DNA of 64,000 nt. Source: Methanobacterium aggregans. Lineage in GTDB: Archaea > Methanobacteriota > Methanobacteria > Methanobacteriales > Methanobacteriaceae. The notes under the pieces were generated by a model, which was not told the origin of the DNA, ran no database searches, and saw only the letters and a program-made list of their open reading frames with translations. The DNA lies in the NCBI RefSeq assembly GCF_017874455.1, contig NZ_JAGGLN010000008.1, positions 15,300 to 79,299 of the forward strand, read 5' to 3'. Position numbers and translations under genes: made by a program. Below are positions 32,733-43,475 of this stretch, piece after piece (the first letter of the stretch is position 1; each line of letters opens with the position of its first letter).

Positions 32733-33674
32733 TCACCTTGTTGCAAGATCTTTTATTCTACTGAGACTTTCTTCTGGTGTTTCCACAGTGTTTAGAAGGT
32801 AAACCTGGAGTTTTGAGAACAGGTCCATGAAGAAATTCCGTCTGAGATTGAATTTTCTCCCATCACGAATGAGCTGGTGGGGATTGCAGAAATCATTTAA
32901 AACCATGAATTCCAGTGCCTCTTCAGGAGTTAATTTTCTGAACGGAGGATTTCCAGGATTTCTCTCAAGGAGTACAACTGTTTGAAGCGTTGAACTCTCC
33001 CTTATGCGGCCGTTGAACAGGGTGTTCACATCTGCAATACCCCTCCCCTTAGAATCGAGTTTAACTTCCTCTATTTCCTTTGAAAATTCTGCCCATACCT
33101 CTGCGATATCATCCCTTATGTAGGAATTCTTTTCTGAGGAGTATACAACCACTGCATTGTCAAATAGGCGTGTGAAAAACCAGTCATCTGATATGTAGTT
33201 GAAGTAATCATCCTGAAGCAGTCCATAGGTCATGGTGGTTTTTCCAGTGCCTGGTGGGCCAATTATTGCCATTGCATGACCTTTGTAGTCAACAACAGAA
33301 CCGTGAACTGAGTATCTTCTGTGTATGGAGTGGTAATCCTCAAAGAAGTCAGAAATAGCTGCAAGGGCTATGCTTTTTATCCAGCCATAGTAGTTGCAGT
33401 TTTTGATTATGCAGGCCTTTGAAATGGGTTCATAGAAAACCTGGAGGTCACCACCGTCTTCAACTGAGAAAATCTTGGTGTGGGGTCTTATATCTTCGTT
33501 CATGAATTTGAAGTTGTCTTCCCATTCCTCCTTAAAACTGGAGTTGTCTGTTAAGAGTTTAACACAGGCCCCATGGATGTTGGCTTTTCTCTCGAATTTA
33601 ACCATATCCACAAGTTCAAGAAAGAATTCTTCCTTTTTTTCAGGATCTATCAGCTCAACATCGTACCCTGACAA
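32733..33674 (-). CDS. HprK-like P-loop ATPase/kinase
   Basis: 313 residues. A P-loop GPPGTGKTT at about 139-147, followed by ISDDWFF and a structure-strand pattern like HPr kinase/phosphorylase, places it among archaeal HprK-like proteins. The N-terminal 120 residues are unrelated to HPr kinases, with SVHGSVVDYKGHAMAI leading into the P-loop. No HPr or PTS is in the window, so another substrate is expected. The start is a TTG with GGAGG eight bases upstream. It is only six nt upstream of thpR, suggesting a link with RNA-end metabolism. Confidence 0.7.
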   Translation of the reverse strand: MSGYDVELIDPEKKEEFFLELVDMVKFERKANIHGACVKLLTDNSSFKEEWEDNFKFMNEDIRPHTKIFSVEDGGDLQVFYEPISKACIIKNCNYYGWIKSIALAAISDFFEDYHSIHRRYSVHGSVVDYKGHAMAIIGPPGTGKTTMTYGLLQDDYFNYISDDWFFTRLFDNAVVVYSSEKNSYIRDDIAEVWAEFSKEIEEVKLDSKGRGIADVNTLFNGRIRESSTLQTVVLLERNPGNPPFRKLTPEEALEFMVLNDFCNPHQLIRDGRKFNLRRNFFMDLFSKLQVYLLNTVETPEESLSRIKDLATR

Positions 33675-33853
33675 CCATAAAACCTCCAGAACTTTTAAAG
33701 TTTAATTTCTTAAAGATTTTAAATAATAATTCAAAGACTTTAAATGCGTTTTAAAAAATATTTGAAGGTGAAATAAGGTTAATCCAGTGAAACACACCTT
33801 TCAGTGCCCTGTGATTTGTTACGGACATCTTTACATGGTGCGTTTAATTGGAT

Positions 33854-34978
33854 TTACTTCTCAATTATGGTTTCATCTATTGCCATTCCAAAGTGCCTTG
33901 CATTTTTGTCAAGGTAAACCATGACCTTGTCACCTGTTTTAAGGTCTGCAACGGATATTGGTTTTCCATCTTCTCCAACAAGCCTTATTGTTTCTGCATT
34001 CTGAAGGATGGTTTTAAGTACTATTCCATCGTACTCTGCCTCAATAAGCATCAAAGGTCTTTTCTCGATTTTAACCCGTCCAACAACTGTTGTTTTGGTG
34101 TTTCCATCCTTATCAACTGTTAAAACCTCATCGCCTGTTTCTATTTCAGAGAGGTAGCGTGTTCTGTTACCTGGGGTCATGACATAGGCGTGTACAGGTC
34201 CTGCATTGACTCTGAATGGTCTTGATGCAACGTATTCACTTTCCAGTGATTCACTGTGTACAAGGAACATTCCCTTGGAGTAGGATCCAATGAGCATTCC
34301 TTCACCAGGGGTCATCATGGAGCATGTGTCAACACATACCCTGTCACCGGAACCAACAGGTTCAACCCGTGTTACAGTTGCAGGTTTCAGCTGGTAGCTC
34401 TCAGAGTCTATTTTTTCAATGAGTTCTGAAACCTTTTTTATCTGGGAGATATCTCTTGGACAGAGGAGTACTCCATCTGTACCGTATTCAAGTGTTTCAA
34501 GTGCCACCTTGGCTTCATCATAATCTGAAACTGCTGCTATGAGTTTCACATCTTCTTTTTGAAGGTCTGCTATGATATTTTCAAGAGGTATGACTGTCCA
34601 ATCCTTTCCAAGGAGTATGAGGTAGTCTGCAGTTCTTCCCAGGTAAGATGCGAGTTCTTCATGTTTTTTACTTGTTATTTCCACGTATGCAGCTACTTTT
34701 TTCCCCTTTCTTTTAAGGCTTGATATTGCTGCAAGATCCTTTGATTCTGACAGGTCCGTGGGTATTATAAGGGTTCCATCACCCTCTCCATTCCTTCCAA
34801 CAAGAACTATATCTGCGCCTTCAACATCAGAGATGATTGTAACGTTTCCAAGTTTTTGAATCTTTTCAACATCTGTGAAGTCAACGATGTGATCCGTGCC
34901 TGATTCCAGGGCCGTTGTTATTGCTTCCTTTTTCCTGTCCCAGTTTGTACCCTCAACCATTATCCATGCGAATTTCAT
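33854..34978 (-). CDS. 3-dehydroquinate synthase II (AroB')
   Basis: 374 residues; the archaeal enzyme that converts 2-amino-3,7-dideoxy-D-threo-hept-6-ulosonate into 3-dehydroquinate, the second step of the archaeal entry to aromatic amino acids. The family is clear from MKFAWIMVEGTNWDRKKEAI, GADIVLVGRNGEGDGTLIIP, GVLLCPRDISQIKK, and NAGPVHAYVMTPGNRTRYLS. It follows the ADH synthase gene by 40 nt on the same strand, so the two-step pathway is one operon. Confidence 0.94.
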   Translation of the reverse strand: MKFAWIMVEGTNWDRKKEAITTALESGTDHIVDFTDVEKIQKLGNVTIISDVEGADIVLVGRNGEGDGTLIIPTDLSESKDLAAISSLKRKGKKVAAYVEITSKKHEELASYLGRTADYLILLGKDWTVIPLENIIADLQKEDVKLIAAVSDYDEAKVALETLEYGTDGVLLCPRDISQIKKVSELIEKIDSESYQLKPATVTRVEPVGSGDRVCVDTCSMMTPGEGMLIGSYSKGMFLVHSESLESEYVASRPFRVNAGPVHAYVMTPGNRTRYLSEIETGDEVLTVDKDGNTKTTVVGRVKIEKRPLMLIEAEYDGIVLKTILQNAETIRLVGEDGKPISVADLKTGDKVMVYLDKNARHFGMAIDETIIEK

Positions 34979-35018
34979 GAGTTTAACCTTCCCTTGAGCT
35001 TAAAAAAAATGAACTCTG

Positions 35019-35813
35019 TTACCCATTTAATATTTTAAGGGCTTCATCAACATCTAAATTGTTGTGAACTATTCCTGCAATTGCCATTGTTGTTTTTTGT
35101 GGTGATCTGGCCTGGAATACATTTCTTCCAATTGCAACTCCTGCTCCACCAACATCAACTGAGTTTTTAACCATTTCAAGAAGTTCACGGTCTGTTTCAA
35201 CCATTGGACCGCCTGCTATTACAACTGGAACTGGACATCCATCAATAACCTCTTTGAAGGTATCAGGGTCTCCTGTGTAGTTGGTTTTTATGATATCTGC
35301 ACCGAGTTCTGCTCCGGCCCTTGCAGCGAGTTTAACAACCTCAACATCGTGTTCGTTTGTGATGTTCTGTCCGCGTGGGTACATCATGGCTATGAGGGGC
35401 ATTCCCCAGTTGTCACATATCTCTGAAATGCTTCCAAGCTTCATGAGCATTTCAGGTTCTTTTTCTGATCCAATGTTCACATGAACTGATACTGCATCTG
35501 CACCTATTTTAAGGGCTTTTTCAACGGATGTTACAAGCACCTTGTTGTCAGGGTCAAGTCCCAGGGATGTACTTGCTGAAAGGTGTATTATAAGACCTAT
35601 ATCTCTTCCATATCCTCTGTGGCCGCATCCAACCATTCCTTTGTGCATGAGAACTGCGTTTGCTCCGCCGCTTGCAACTTCATCTATCGTGTCGGTCATG
35701 TCAATAATTCCAGGGATTGGGCCTACAGATACTCCGTGGTCCATTGGTACTATTACACATCTTCCTGTTTTTCTGTTCAGTATCCTTTCAATCCTGATTC
35801 TTTTACCTATCAT
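35019..35813 (-). CDS. 2-amino-3,7-dideoxy-D-threo-hept-6-ulosonate synthase
   Basis: 264 residues; class I aldolase-like ADH synthase (AroA'), first step of the archaeal shikimate route from aspartate semialdehyde. PMDHGVSVGPIPGI near the N-terminus, the Schiff-base lysine in ADIIKTNYTGDP near residue 180 and the phosphate-binding VIAGGP and VGGAGVAIGRN near the C-terminus are present. Leads the operon with the dehydroquinate synthase II. Confidence 0.94.
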   Translation of the reverse strand: MIGKRIRIERILNRKTGRCVIVPMDHGVSVGPIPGIIDMTDTIDEVASGGANAVLMHKGMVGCGHRGYGRDIGLIIHLSASTSLGLDPDNKVLVTSVEKALKIGADAVSVHVNIGSEKEPEMLMKLGSISEICDNWGMPLIAMMYPRGQNITNEHDVEVVKLAARAGAELGADIIKTNYTGDPDTFKEVIDGCPVPVVIAGGPMVETDRELLEMVKNSVDVGGAGVAIGRNVFQARSPQKTTMAIAGIVHNNLDVDEALKILNG

Positions 35814-35835
35814 GAAAACACTCCTATAAACACTC

Positions 35836-36375
35836 TTAGTTGATTTTTGAAGACCAAAGTTTGAATTCCTTCAACCTTGGTGGGATTCCATCATTTCCAG
35901 ATGATTCCAGCCATCCCTCACGAGATTTTATCACCTCATCTGTTGAAGATGAATGAACGAAATCTAAAAGTCCTCTGTTTCTTATTATGGTATTTTTGGG
36001 TTTTAAAGTTGACGACCATATGAAAAAGACCTTGAAAACTGTGTCGGGATGGTATCCCCCTCCAAGATCCACGGATAAAAGGTCACACCGTCCAACTTCC
36101 CTGATTTTCTCAGCCACAGCTTCCAGTGTTTCATGGAGCCTGACATCGGCTTTGGTGAATTCAAGGTTTGGATTTTCTTTTTCAAGTGATTCCATTGGCT
36201 TGACTGCCTCTGGACTGTTGTCAAGGGCAAATATTTTTCCATCCTTGTTGAGTTTTGAGATGATCCTTGTGGAGTTACCAACGTGGCATCCAAGCTCCAC
36301 AACCACATCATCTGCTTGTATAATATCTCTTAATACTTCCCTATAAACTTTGATATCGTAAACTATCTTTATCAT
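35836..36375 (-). CDS. SAM-dependent methyltransferase-like protein
   Basis: About 179 residues with a Rossmann-like fold: VVELGCHVGNSTRII is motif I for S-adenosylmethionine, and KIFALDNSPEAVKPM contains the acidic residue of motif II. CDLLSVDLGGGYHPD follows. The C-terminal part is short, with no substrate domain. The ATG at 36375 has GAGG upstream. It is 22 nt upstream of the ADH synthase gene and probably leads that operon; its substrate is unknown. Confidence 0.75.
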   Translation of the reverse strand: MIKIVYDIKVYREVLRDIIQADDVVVELGCHVGNSTRIISKLNKDGKIFALDNSPEAVKPMESLEKENPNLEFTKADVRLHETLEAVAEKIREVGRCDLLSVDLGGGYHPDTVFKVFFIWSSTLKPKNTIIRNRGLLDFVHSSSTDEVIKSREGWLESSGNDGIPPRLKEFKLWSSKIN

Positions 36376-36387
36376 ACGAGGCCTCAA

Positions 36388-36856
36388 ATCTTGTATAGTA
36401 CCACCTTTTTGTTATAAAAGAATTTAAAAGGGCACTCTTTTGATTATGAGTTTCTTTTTTATGGTTCTAATCATTTACTAATGGGATTACCATTGCAATA
36501 AGTTAAATTACATTTATATCGGTTTTTATTAATTTATGCTTCAGCTTTAAATTATTTTTTATGAAAGTAACAACCATCTTTATATATTATTTCCATTTCA
36601 ATTAGATTATCACAACGTTAATCAATGTGATAATAACATAAAATTTCAATTGTTTAATGACGTTTGTAAAGAAAAAAATCTATTGTACAGGCTAAAAGAA
36701 AAGTTTATTTACTACTTTGCTATAATTAAAATAATTACGTATTAATATAATGAATAAACATGATGAATTAGTATTTCATGTTTGTACTGATTTTTATATT
36801 CAATCTCAAAAAAAAATTAGATAAAATTTGGATAACTCATATAAGAGGTGATAGAC
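36388..36856. promoter_or_regulatory. Long upstream region of the acyl-CoA synthetase
   Basis: About 470 nt without a gene. TTTATATATT near 36572-36581 could be a TATA box placing a transcript start near 36605, right at an inverted repeat and about 250 nt before the coding start; a nearer TATA-like TTTATATT lies at about 36792. A long leader is therefore possible. The rest is AT-rich. Confidence 0.4.
36606..36634. promoter_or_regulatory. Inverted repeat, candidate operator
   Basis: ATTATCACA and TGTGATAAT, perfect nine-base arms around an 11-base spacer, located some 25-30 nt after a TATA-like element. It fits a dimeric regulator site controlling the acyl-CoA synthetase, or a leader hairpin. 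Confidence 0.55.
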
Positions 36857-38998
<2,142 letters not shown>

Positions 38999-39060
38999 GG
39001 TCTTTGATATAAATTGGATCACTTATAGGGATTGATCTGGTATATTAATCCCCTTTAAAT

Positions 39061-39126
39061 CCTTTTTTTTATCAACCTTCCAAATAGGATCATCCCACTA
39101 TTTTTTTTGTCCCACTATTTTTTTTC
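39061..39126 (+). terminator. Three poly-T tracts after the acyl-CoA synthetase
   Basis: Runs of eight or more T at about 39064, 39101 and 39118 follow the stop at 38998; the last two are the repeated unit CCCACTATTTTTTTT. Oligo-T tracts are the known archaeal intrinsic termination signal. Confidence 0.55.
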
Positions 39127-39387
39127 AAACCTGCATTCTAATTTATAAATCTTTAAAGTGGATGTGCTTTATAGGTTAATATAGTTGAATCCATTAAAAT
39201 GCTATTAAAAAAAGTTTTAATAATGATCCATCTCATGAATGGGTTTGGGAAGGCACACAATTTTCTATAATTGATTTAATAATATTATAAACTTAAATAT
39301 CATGTCGAATAAAAAAATATTAATAAAAAAAATAGAAAATTAAGCTAATGAGCAATTTAATGTCACAATACGGGCTGAGGGAAAAAT
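39127..39387. other. AT-rich intergenic, no gene seen
   Basis: About 260 nt following the poly-T tracts. Several AT-rich stretches could act as TATA boxes for the next gene (for example TAAACTTAAATATC near 39290). No coding region or stable structure noted. Confidence 0.35.
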
Positions 39388-40002
39388 ATGACAGAAGCTG
39401 AAAAGAAAGAGTTGGGAAATGAACTTGAAGAACTTCACAGGGAAAAAGAAGAGTTAGTAGAACAGATCCGTGAGCTTGACAGATTAAAGATTGAAAAACT
39501 GACAAAAGAAAATGAAGACCTAGAAAAAAGGGTTGAATGGCTGGATAAAGAAGCTAAAAAAGCTGAAAGGGAAAAGGATAACTTTTTAAGGCAAGTTAAA
39601 AATTCCAGGCACAGAAAATGGTTCAACAGCTTTAAAATGATAAGTCTTATTGGAATAATTGATCTTTTAATAATTCCAATTGTTGTTTTCCTTCTCGGAC
39701 TTCACATGCAGTGGATATTCATAGGAATGGGCCTTGTAACCTTCTTTGGTATACTTCTCGTTGCAAACTACATGTCTGGAACTTCACCCTTCGACACAGG
39801 TGAAATACGCAAAGCACTTACAGGTGCATTCATAACAGTCTACTTAACCTTTGTGCCCATTGTAACCTTTGAAGGAGCAAAAATAACCGGAACATCTGCA
39901 AATACAGTTATAGCCAACTTCACATGGATCGTTGGGATCATAATCATATTCTACTTCGGATCAAGGACAGTTGAAGCCTACGTAAATGGTAAAGGTAAAT
40001 AA
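39388..40002 (+). CDS. Coiled-coil and four-helix membrane protein
   Basis: 204 residues. Residues 1-75 form a highly charged coiled coil (EELHREKEELVEQIRELDRL onward). After it come four predicted membrane helices (about 85-105, 108-128, 145-165 and 175-195). No signal peptide, so the coiled coil is probably cytoplasmic. GAGGG lies seven bases before the ATG. I do not recognise a family; a membrane-tethered scaffold is possible. Confidence 0.6.
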   Translation: MTEAEKKELGNELEELHREKEELVEQIRELDRLKIEKLTKENEDLEKRVEWLDKEAKKAEREKDNFLRQVKNSRHRKWFNSFKMISLIGIIDLLIIPIVVFLLGLHMQWIFIGMGLVTFFGILLVANYMSGTSPFDTGEIRKALTGAFITVYLTFVPIVTFEGAKITGTSANTVIANFTWIVGIIIIFYFGSRTVEAYVNGKGK

Positions 40003-40278
40003 AGAGGATAATACCAAAAATAAATTCAAAAAAAGTAGAAGAACTAAAATCTTCTAAACCTATTTTTTTATATTTCTTTTAAAAGGGATTCAGATTAAAT
40101 GACAAAGACATTGTAAATGTCTAAAAAAAAATCTACTGAAACCTTGGAGGATTTCTAGTAAAAGAAATACTTTCCATAATGACCTGAAAAAAGTAGGAAA
40201 CTGAGATCAGGTTGTTTCTTAAATTTCGCATGTTTTTTTTACATGTTTTCCAGCTTTGAACCTGCTTTTTTATAGATC

Positions 40279-41532
40279 TCATTCATCTGATCTTGCAGCA
40301 CTATCACCTGCAAGGTAACCTGTTGAAAAGGCTTCCTGCAAATTGTAGCCACCTGTGGGTGCGCAAAGATCGATTATTTCACCTGCAAAATATATTCCCT
40401 GACATATATTTGATTCCATTGTTTGAGGGTTTATCTCTTTCTTTGAAACACCCCCACAAGTTACCATGGCCTTTTCAAGTGGTAAATGTCCTGTTATAGT
40501 CAAGGGCATGGATTTTAGGATGTTTAACATGGAATTTCTTTCATGCTTACTTATCTGGTTGAGGGTTTTATTTGGATCAAGATCTCCAAGTTCTAGAAAT
40601 ACAGGGATAAGGCGGTTGGGCATTAAAAACTTAAGGAAATTCTTCATGTAAGTTTTTCCATGTTTTTCAAATTCTTTTAAGAGTTCCTCTTCAAGGTCTT
40701 CCCTTCCAATTTCAGGTTTCAGATCCATGAGAAGCTGAACTTCCCCTTTTTCAAGTGCTGAAACTACCTCCAGACTTAAATCAAGAACTGCAGGTCCTGA
40801 AATTCCAAAGTGGGTAAATATAACATCACCCTCACCAGAGGCTATCTTCTTTTTGCCCCTCTTAAAGGTTAAGCCAACATCTTCAAGGGATGTTCCCTGA
40901 ATATCCCAAATCCATTTCTCCAGGGTTTTAAGAGGTACTGAACCCGGTTTCAATGGAAGGATCCTGTGGCCCAGTTCACTTGCCACCCTGAAGCCGTCAC
41001 CTGTGGATCCTGTTGCAGGATAGGAAGCTCCACCAGTTGAGATAACAACACATTTTGCCTTTAAAGAGCTATTATCAAAATTGAGTTTAAAAGAAGTTTC
41101 ATCTTCATTTCCCAAAACATCAACATGGGACAGACGATGATCGTAAAGTATTGAAACACCGGCTTCTTTTAAACATGATCTTAAAAGATTTAAAACAGAA
41201 TCTGCATCATCTGTAACTGGGAAAACTCTGCCCCCATCTTCAACCTTTAAATTCAGACCTCTGGATTTGAAAAATTCCATTGTATCCTTGTTTGAAAAGG
41301 ATTTAAATGCAGATCTTAAAAATGACCCCTTTCTACCGAATTTTTCTATAAATTCACTGGTCTCTGCAGTGTTTGTGAGGTTGCACCTGCCACTTCCTGT
41401 TATGAGAAGTTTTCTTCCCAGTGAATCGTTCCTCTCAATCAGCACCACATCTTTTTTAAGTTCTGCTGCATGGATTGCAGCCATGATACCTGCAGGTCCT
41501 CCTCCAACAACAGCCACATCATAGTTTTTCAC
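40279..41532 (-). CDS. FAD-dependent oxidoreductase, HI0933/BaiN-like
   Basis: About 417 residues of the HI0933 flavoprotein family. YDVAVVGGGPAGIMAAIHAAE is the dinucleotide-binding fold, SLGRKLLITGSGRCNLTN is the family hallmark, and ICQGIYFAGEIIDLCAPTGGYNLQ near the C-terminus completes the FAD site. The start is a GTG directly before KNYDVAVV, with GGAGAGGG upstream; a longer frame upstream lacks a site. Physiological substrate unknown for archaeal members. Confidence 0.85.
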   Translation of the reverse strand: MKNYDVAVVGGGPAGIMAAIHAAELKKDVVLIERNDSLGRKLLITGSGRCNLTNTAETSEFIEKFGRKGSFLRSAFKSFSNKDTMEFFKSRGLNLKVEDGGRVFPVTDDADSVLNLLRSCLKEAGVSILYDHRLSHVDVLGNEDETSFKLNFDNSSLKAKCVVISTGGASYPATGSTGDGFRVASELGHRILPLKPGSVPLKTLEKWIWDIQGTSLEDVGLTFKRGKKKIASGEGDVIFTHFGISGPAVLDLSLEVVSALEKGEVQLLMDLKPEIGREDLEEELLKEFEKHGKTYMKNFLKFLMPNRLIPVFLELGDLDPNKTLNQISKHERNSMLNILKSMPLTITGHLPLEKAMVTCGGVSKKEINPQTMESNICQGIYFAGEIIDLCAPTGGYNLQEAFSTGYLAGDSAARSDE

Positions 41533-41729
41533 GTAAATCCCTCTCCTTAAGTTCAGTATTATTTCTATCTTTATTCTATCCACTTAATTAATGAATTATC
41601 TGTATGATTAAGAAAATTTTATTAAAAAAATTGATTTAAACACTTAAAATTACGGTAATTACTATTAAAATTAGTTTTAATAAAAGAATGTAAACAAAAA
41701 AAATGATGCAAAAGTTTTGAACTCCATTT

Positions 41730-41779
41730 AAGGAGTTTACCTTTTGATCAACATTTTCTTGCAAATGAAAATTTGCAAG
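41730..41779. other. Two adjacent hairpins downstream of aspS
   Basis: AACTCC with GGAGTT (six-base arms, 41730-41747) and CTTGCAAAT with ATTTGCAAG around GAAA (nine-base arms, 41758-41779) lie within 50 nt. They are downstream of aspS on the minus strand and could stabilise or end its transcript; no strong T-run follows. Confidence 0.45.
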
Positions 41780-41827
41780 TTTGCAGAACTTGTTCCGCAA
41801 TTTTAAAAAGATTGTTTTGAAGGTTGG

Positions 41828-43147
41828 TTATGGTGTTAACCGCCTTCTGTCCCTTGGGAAGAGCACTGTTTCCCTTATGTTCTTTGCACCGGTCAGGCAC
41901 ATTGTGAATCTTTCAGCTCCAAGTCCCCATCCTGCATGTGGTGGCATTCCGTATTCAAATGCTGCAAGGTACCTGCTGAATGAATCTGGGTTTAGTCCCT
42001 GTTTTTTGATCTTCTCAAGGAGCAGGTCGTGCTGGTGCACCCTCATGGCTCCTGAGGATATTTCAAGGTCCTTGTACATCAAATCGAAAGCACAGCTCTT
42101 CTCTGGGTCTTCAAAGCCAGGCATTACGTAGAATGGTTTTATGGATGTTGGCCATTCTGTTATGAAGTAGTAATCATCCATAGCTTCTCCCATGGCCTTT
42201 TCAGCTGCCCTTGAAAGGTCTTCCCCATGCCTCATTGCTACTCCCTTGGAGTTGACAATATCAATGACTTCATCGTAGGTCACACGTTTGAATGGAGTTT
42301 CTGGTACCTCTAATTCTACTTCAAGGGTTTTCAGGGCATCTTCACAGTGTTTTTTAACGTCATCTATGGCCTTACACACCAGTTCCTCAAGTATGTTCAT
42401 TGCATCTTCATGATCAGTGAAGGCTGTTTCCACATCTATGGATACTGCTTCGTTGAGGTGTCTGAGGGTGTCGTGTTCTTCTGCACGGAATATTGGTGCT
42501 ATTTCAAATACTTTGTCAAAACCTGAACCCATCATCATTTGTTTGTAGAGCTGTGGACTCTGACCAAGGAATGCTTCCCTCTCGAAGTAGGTTATTGGGA
42601 ATAATTCTGTACCTCCCTCTGTTGCAGATGCAACGAGTTTTGGAGTGTTGATCTCTGTGTATCCCCTTGATTCCAGAAAGTTTCTGATTGAGTGGAACAT
42701 CCTGCTTTTTATCTTGAATATTGCACTTACGTTGTGTTTTCTAAGGTCTAAAAACCTTGAATCAAGTCTTGTGTCGATCTCTGCATGGGTGTTGCCTGTT
42801 GTGTCAAGTGGTAAGGGTAGTTTTGATTCATTTAATAGTTTTATTTCCTCTGGAATGATTTCAACACCGTTTGGTGCCTTTCCAGATTCCTGAACAAGTC
42901 CCCTGACTGCGATTACTCCCTCTTTTTTGAGTTTCTTGATCTCTTCAAAGAGTTCAGGTGAAACCTTTTTACTTGGGGCTGTTATCTGTATCAGTCCATC
43001 CCTGTCCCTTAAAAGTACGAATATTATACCGCCTAAATCTCTTATCTCGTGTACCCATCCCATGAGCACTATTTCTTCACCGTTTATCTCGGGTTTAACG
43101 TCTTTTGTGTAGTGGGTTCTTCTCCAGTTTTCCAATGAATCTGTCAA
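41828..43147 (-). CDS. aspS: Aspartyl-tRNA synthetase (archaeal type)
   Basis: 439 residues; charges tRNA-Asp (and in some archaea tRNA-Asn). N-terminal OB-fold anticodon-binding domain (VLMGWVHEIRDLGGIIFVLL), class II motif 2 (FEIAPIFRAEEHDTLRHLNE) and motif 3 (GWGLGAERFTMCL) are visible, without the bacterial insertion domain. The start is a TTG with GAGGTGA six bases upstream. Whether it is discriminating cannot be judged without the partner amidotransferase genes. Confidence 0.95.
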   Translation of the reverse strand: MTDSLENWRRTHYTKDVKPEINGEEIVLMGWVHEIRDLGGIIFVLLRDRDGLIQITAPSKKVSPELFEEIKKLKKEGVIAVRGLVQESGKAPNGVEIIPEEIKLLNESKLPLPLDTTGNTHAEIDTRLDSRFLDLRKHNVSAIFKIKSRMFHSIRNFLESRGYTEINTPKLVASATEGGTELFPITYFEREAFLGQSPQLYKQMMMGSGFDKVFEIAPIFRAEEHDTLRHLNEAVSIDVETAFTDHEDAMNILEELVCKAIDDVKKHCEDALKTLEVELEVPETPFKRVTYDEVIDIVNSKGVAMRHGEDLSRAAEKAMGEAMDDYYFITEWPTSIKPFYVMPGFEDPEKSCAFDLMYKDLEISSGAMRVHQHDLLLEKIKKQGLNPDSFSRYLAAFEYGMPPHAGWGLGAERFTMCLTGAKNIRETVLFPRDRRRLTP

Positions 43148-43475
43148 TGTAATTCACCTCTAAAAAATATTTTAAGCTTTATTTTGATTTCATAACTTTA
43201 TTTAATGTTGATTACCTTGTTATTGGTTTATATCCTGATTTCTAAGATCATTTAATGTCTTGCTTTTAGGATCTTATGAATGAATTCAAAAGAATATGAA
43301 TAATTCTATCAATAGTTTTATCCTAACCAGTATATAACCCATTGCAGTAGATAAAAATGGAATTTTAAATAGGATCTGAAATTTTTTTTAATGCATGTTC
43401 CTAGTGCTGTTAATTCTTTTATTGATGTTCTTAAATGATGTTGATTTTTTTTTGAACTCATCACTTAGTTTCATA
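43148..43475. other. Intergenic between hisD and aspS
   Basis: About 330 nt. On the minus strand AT-rich stretches near 43300-43330 (ACTATTGATAGAATTATTC) may hold the aspS promoter. No gene is evident. Confidence 0.35.
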
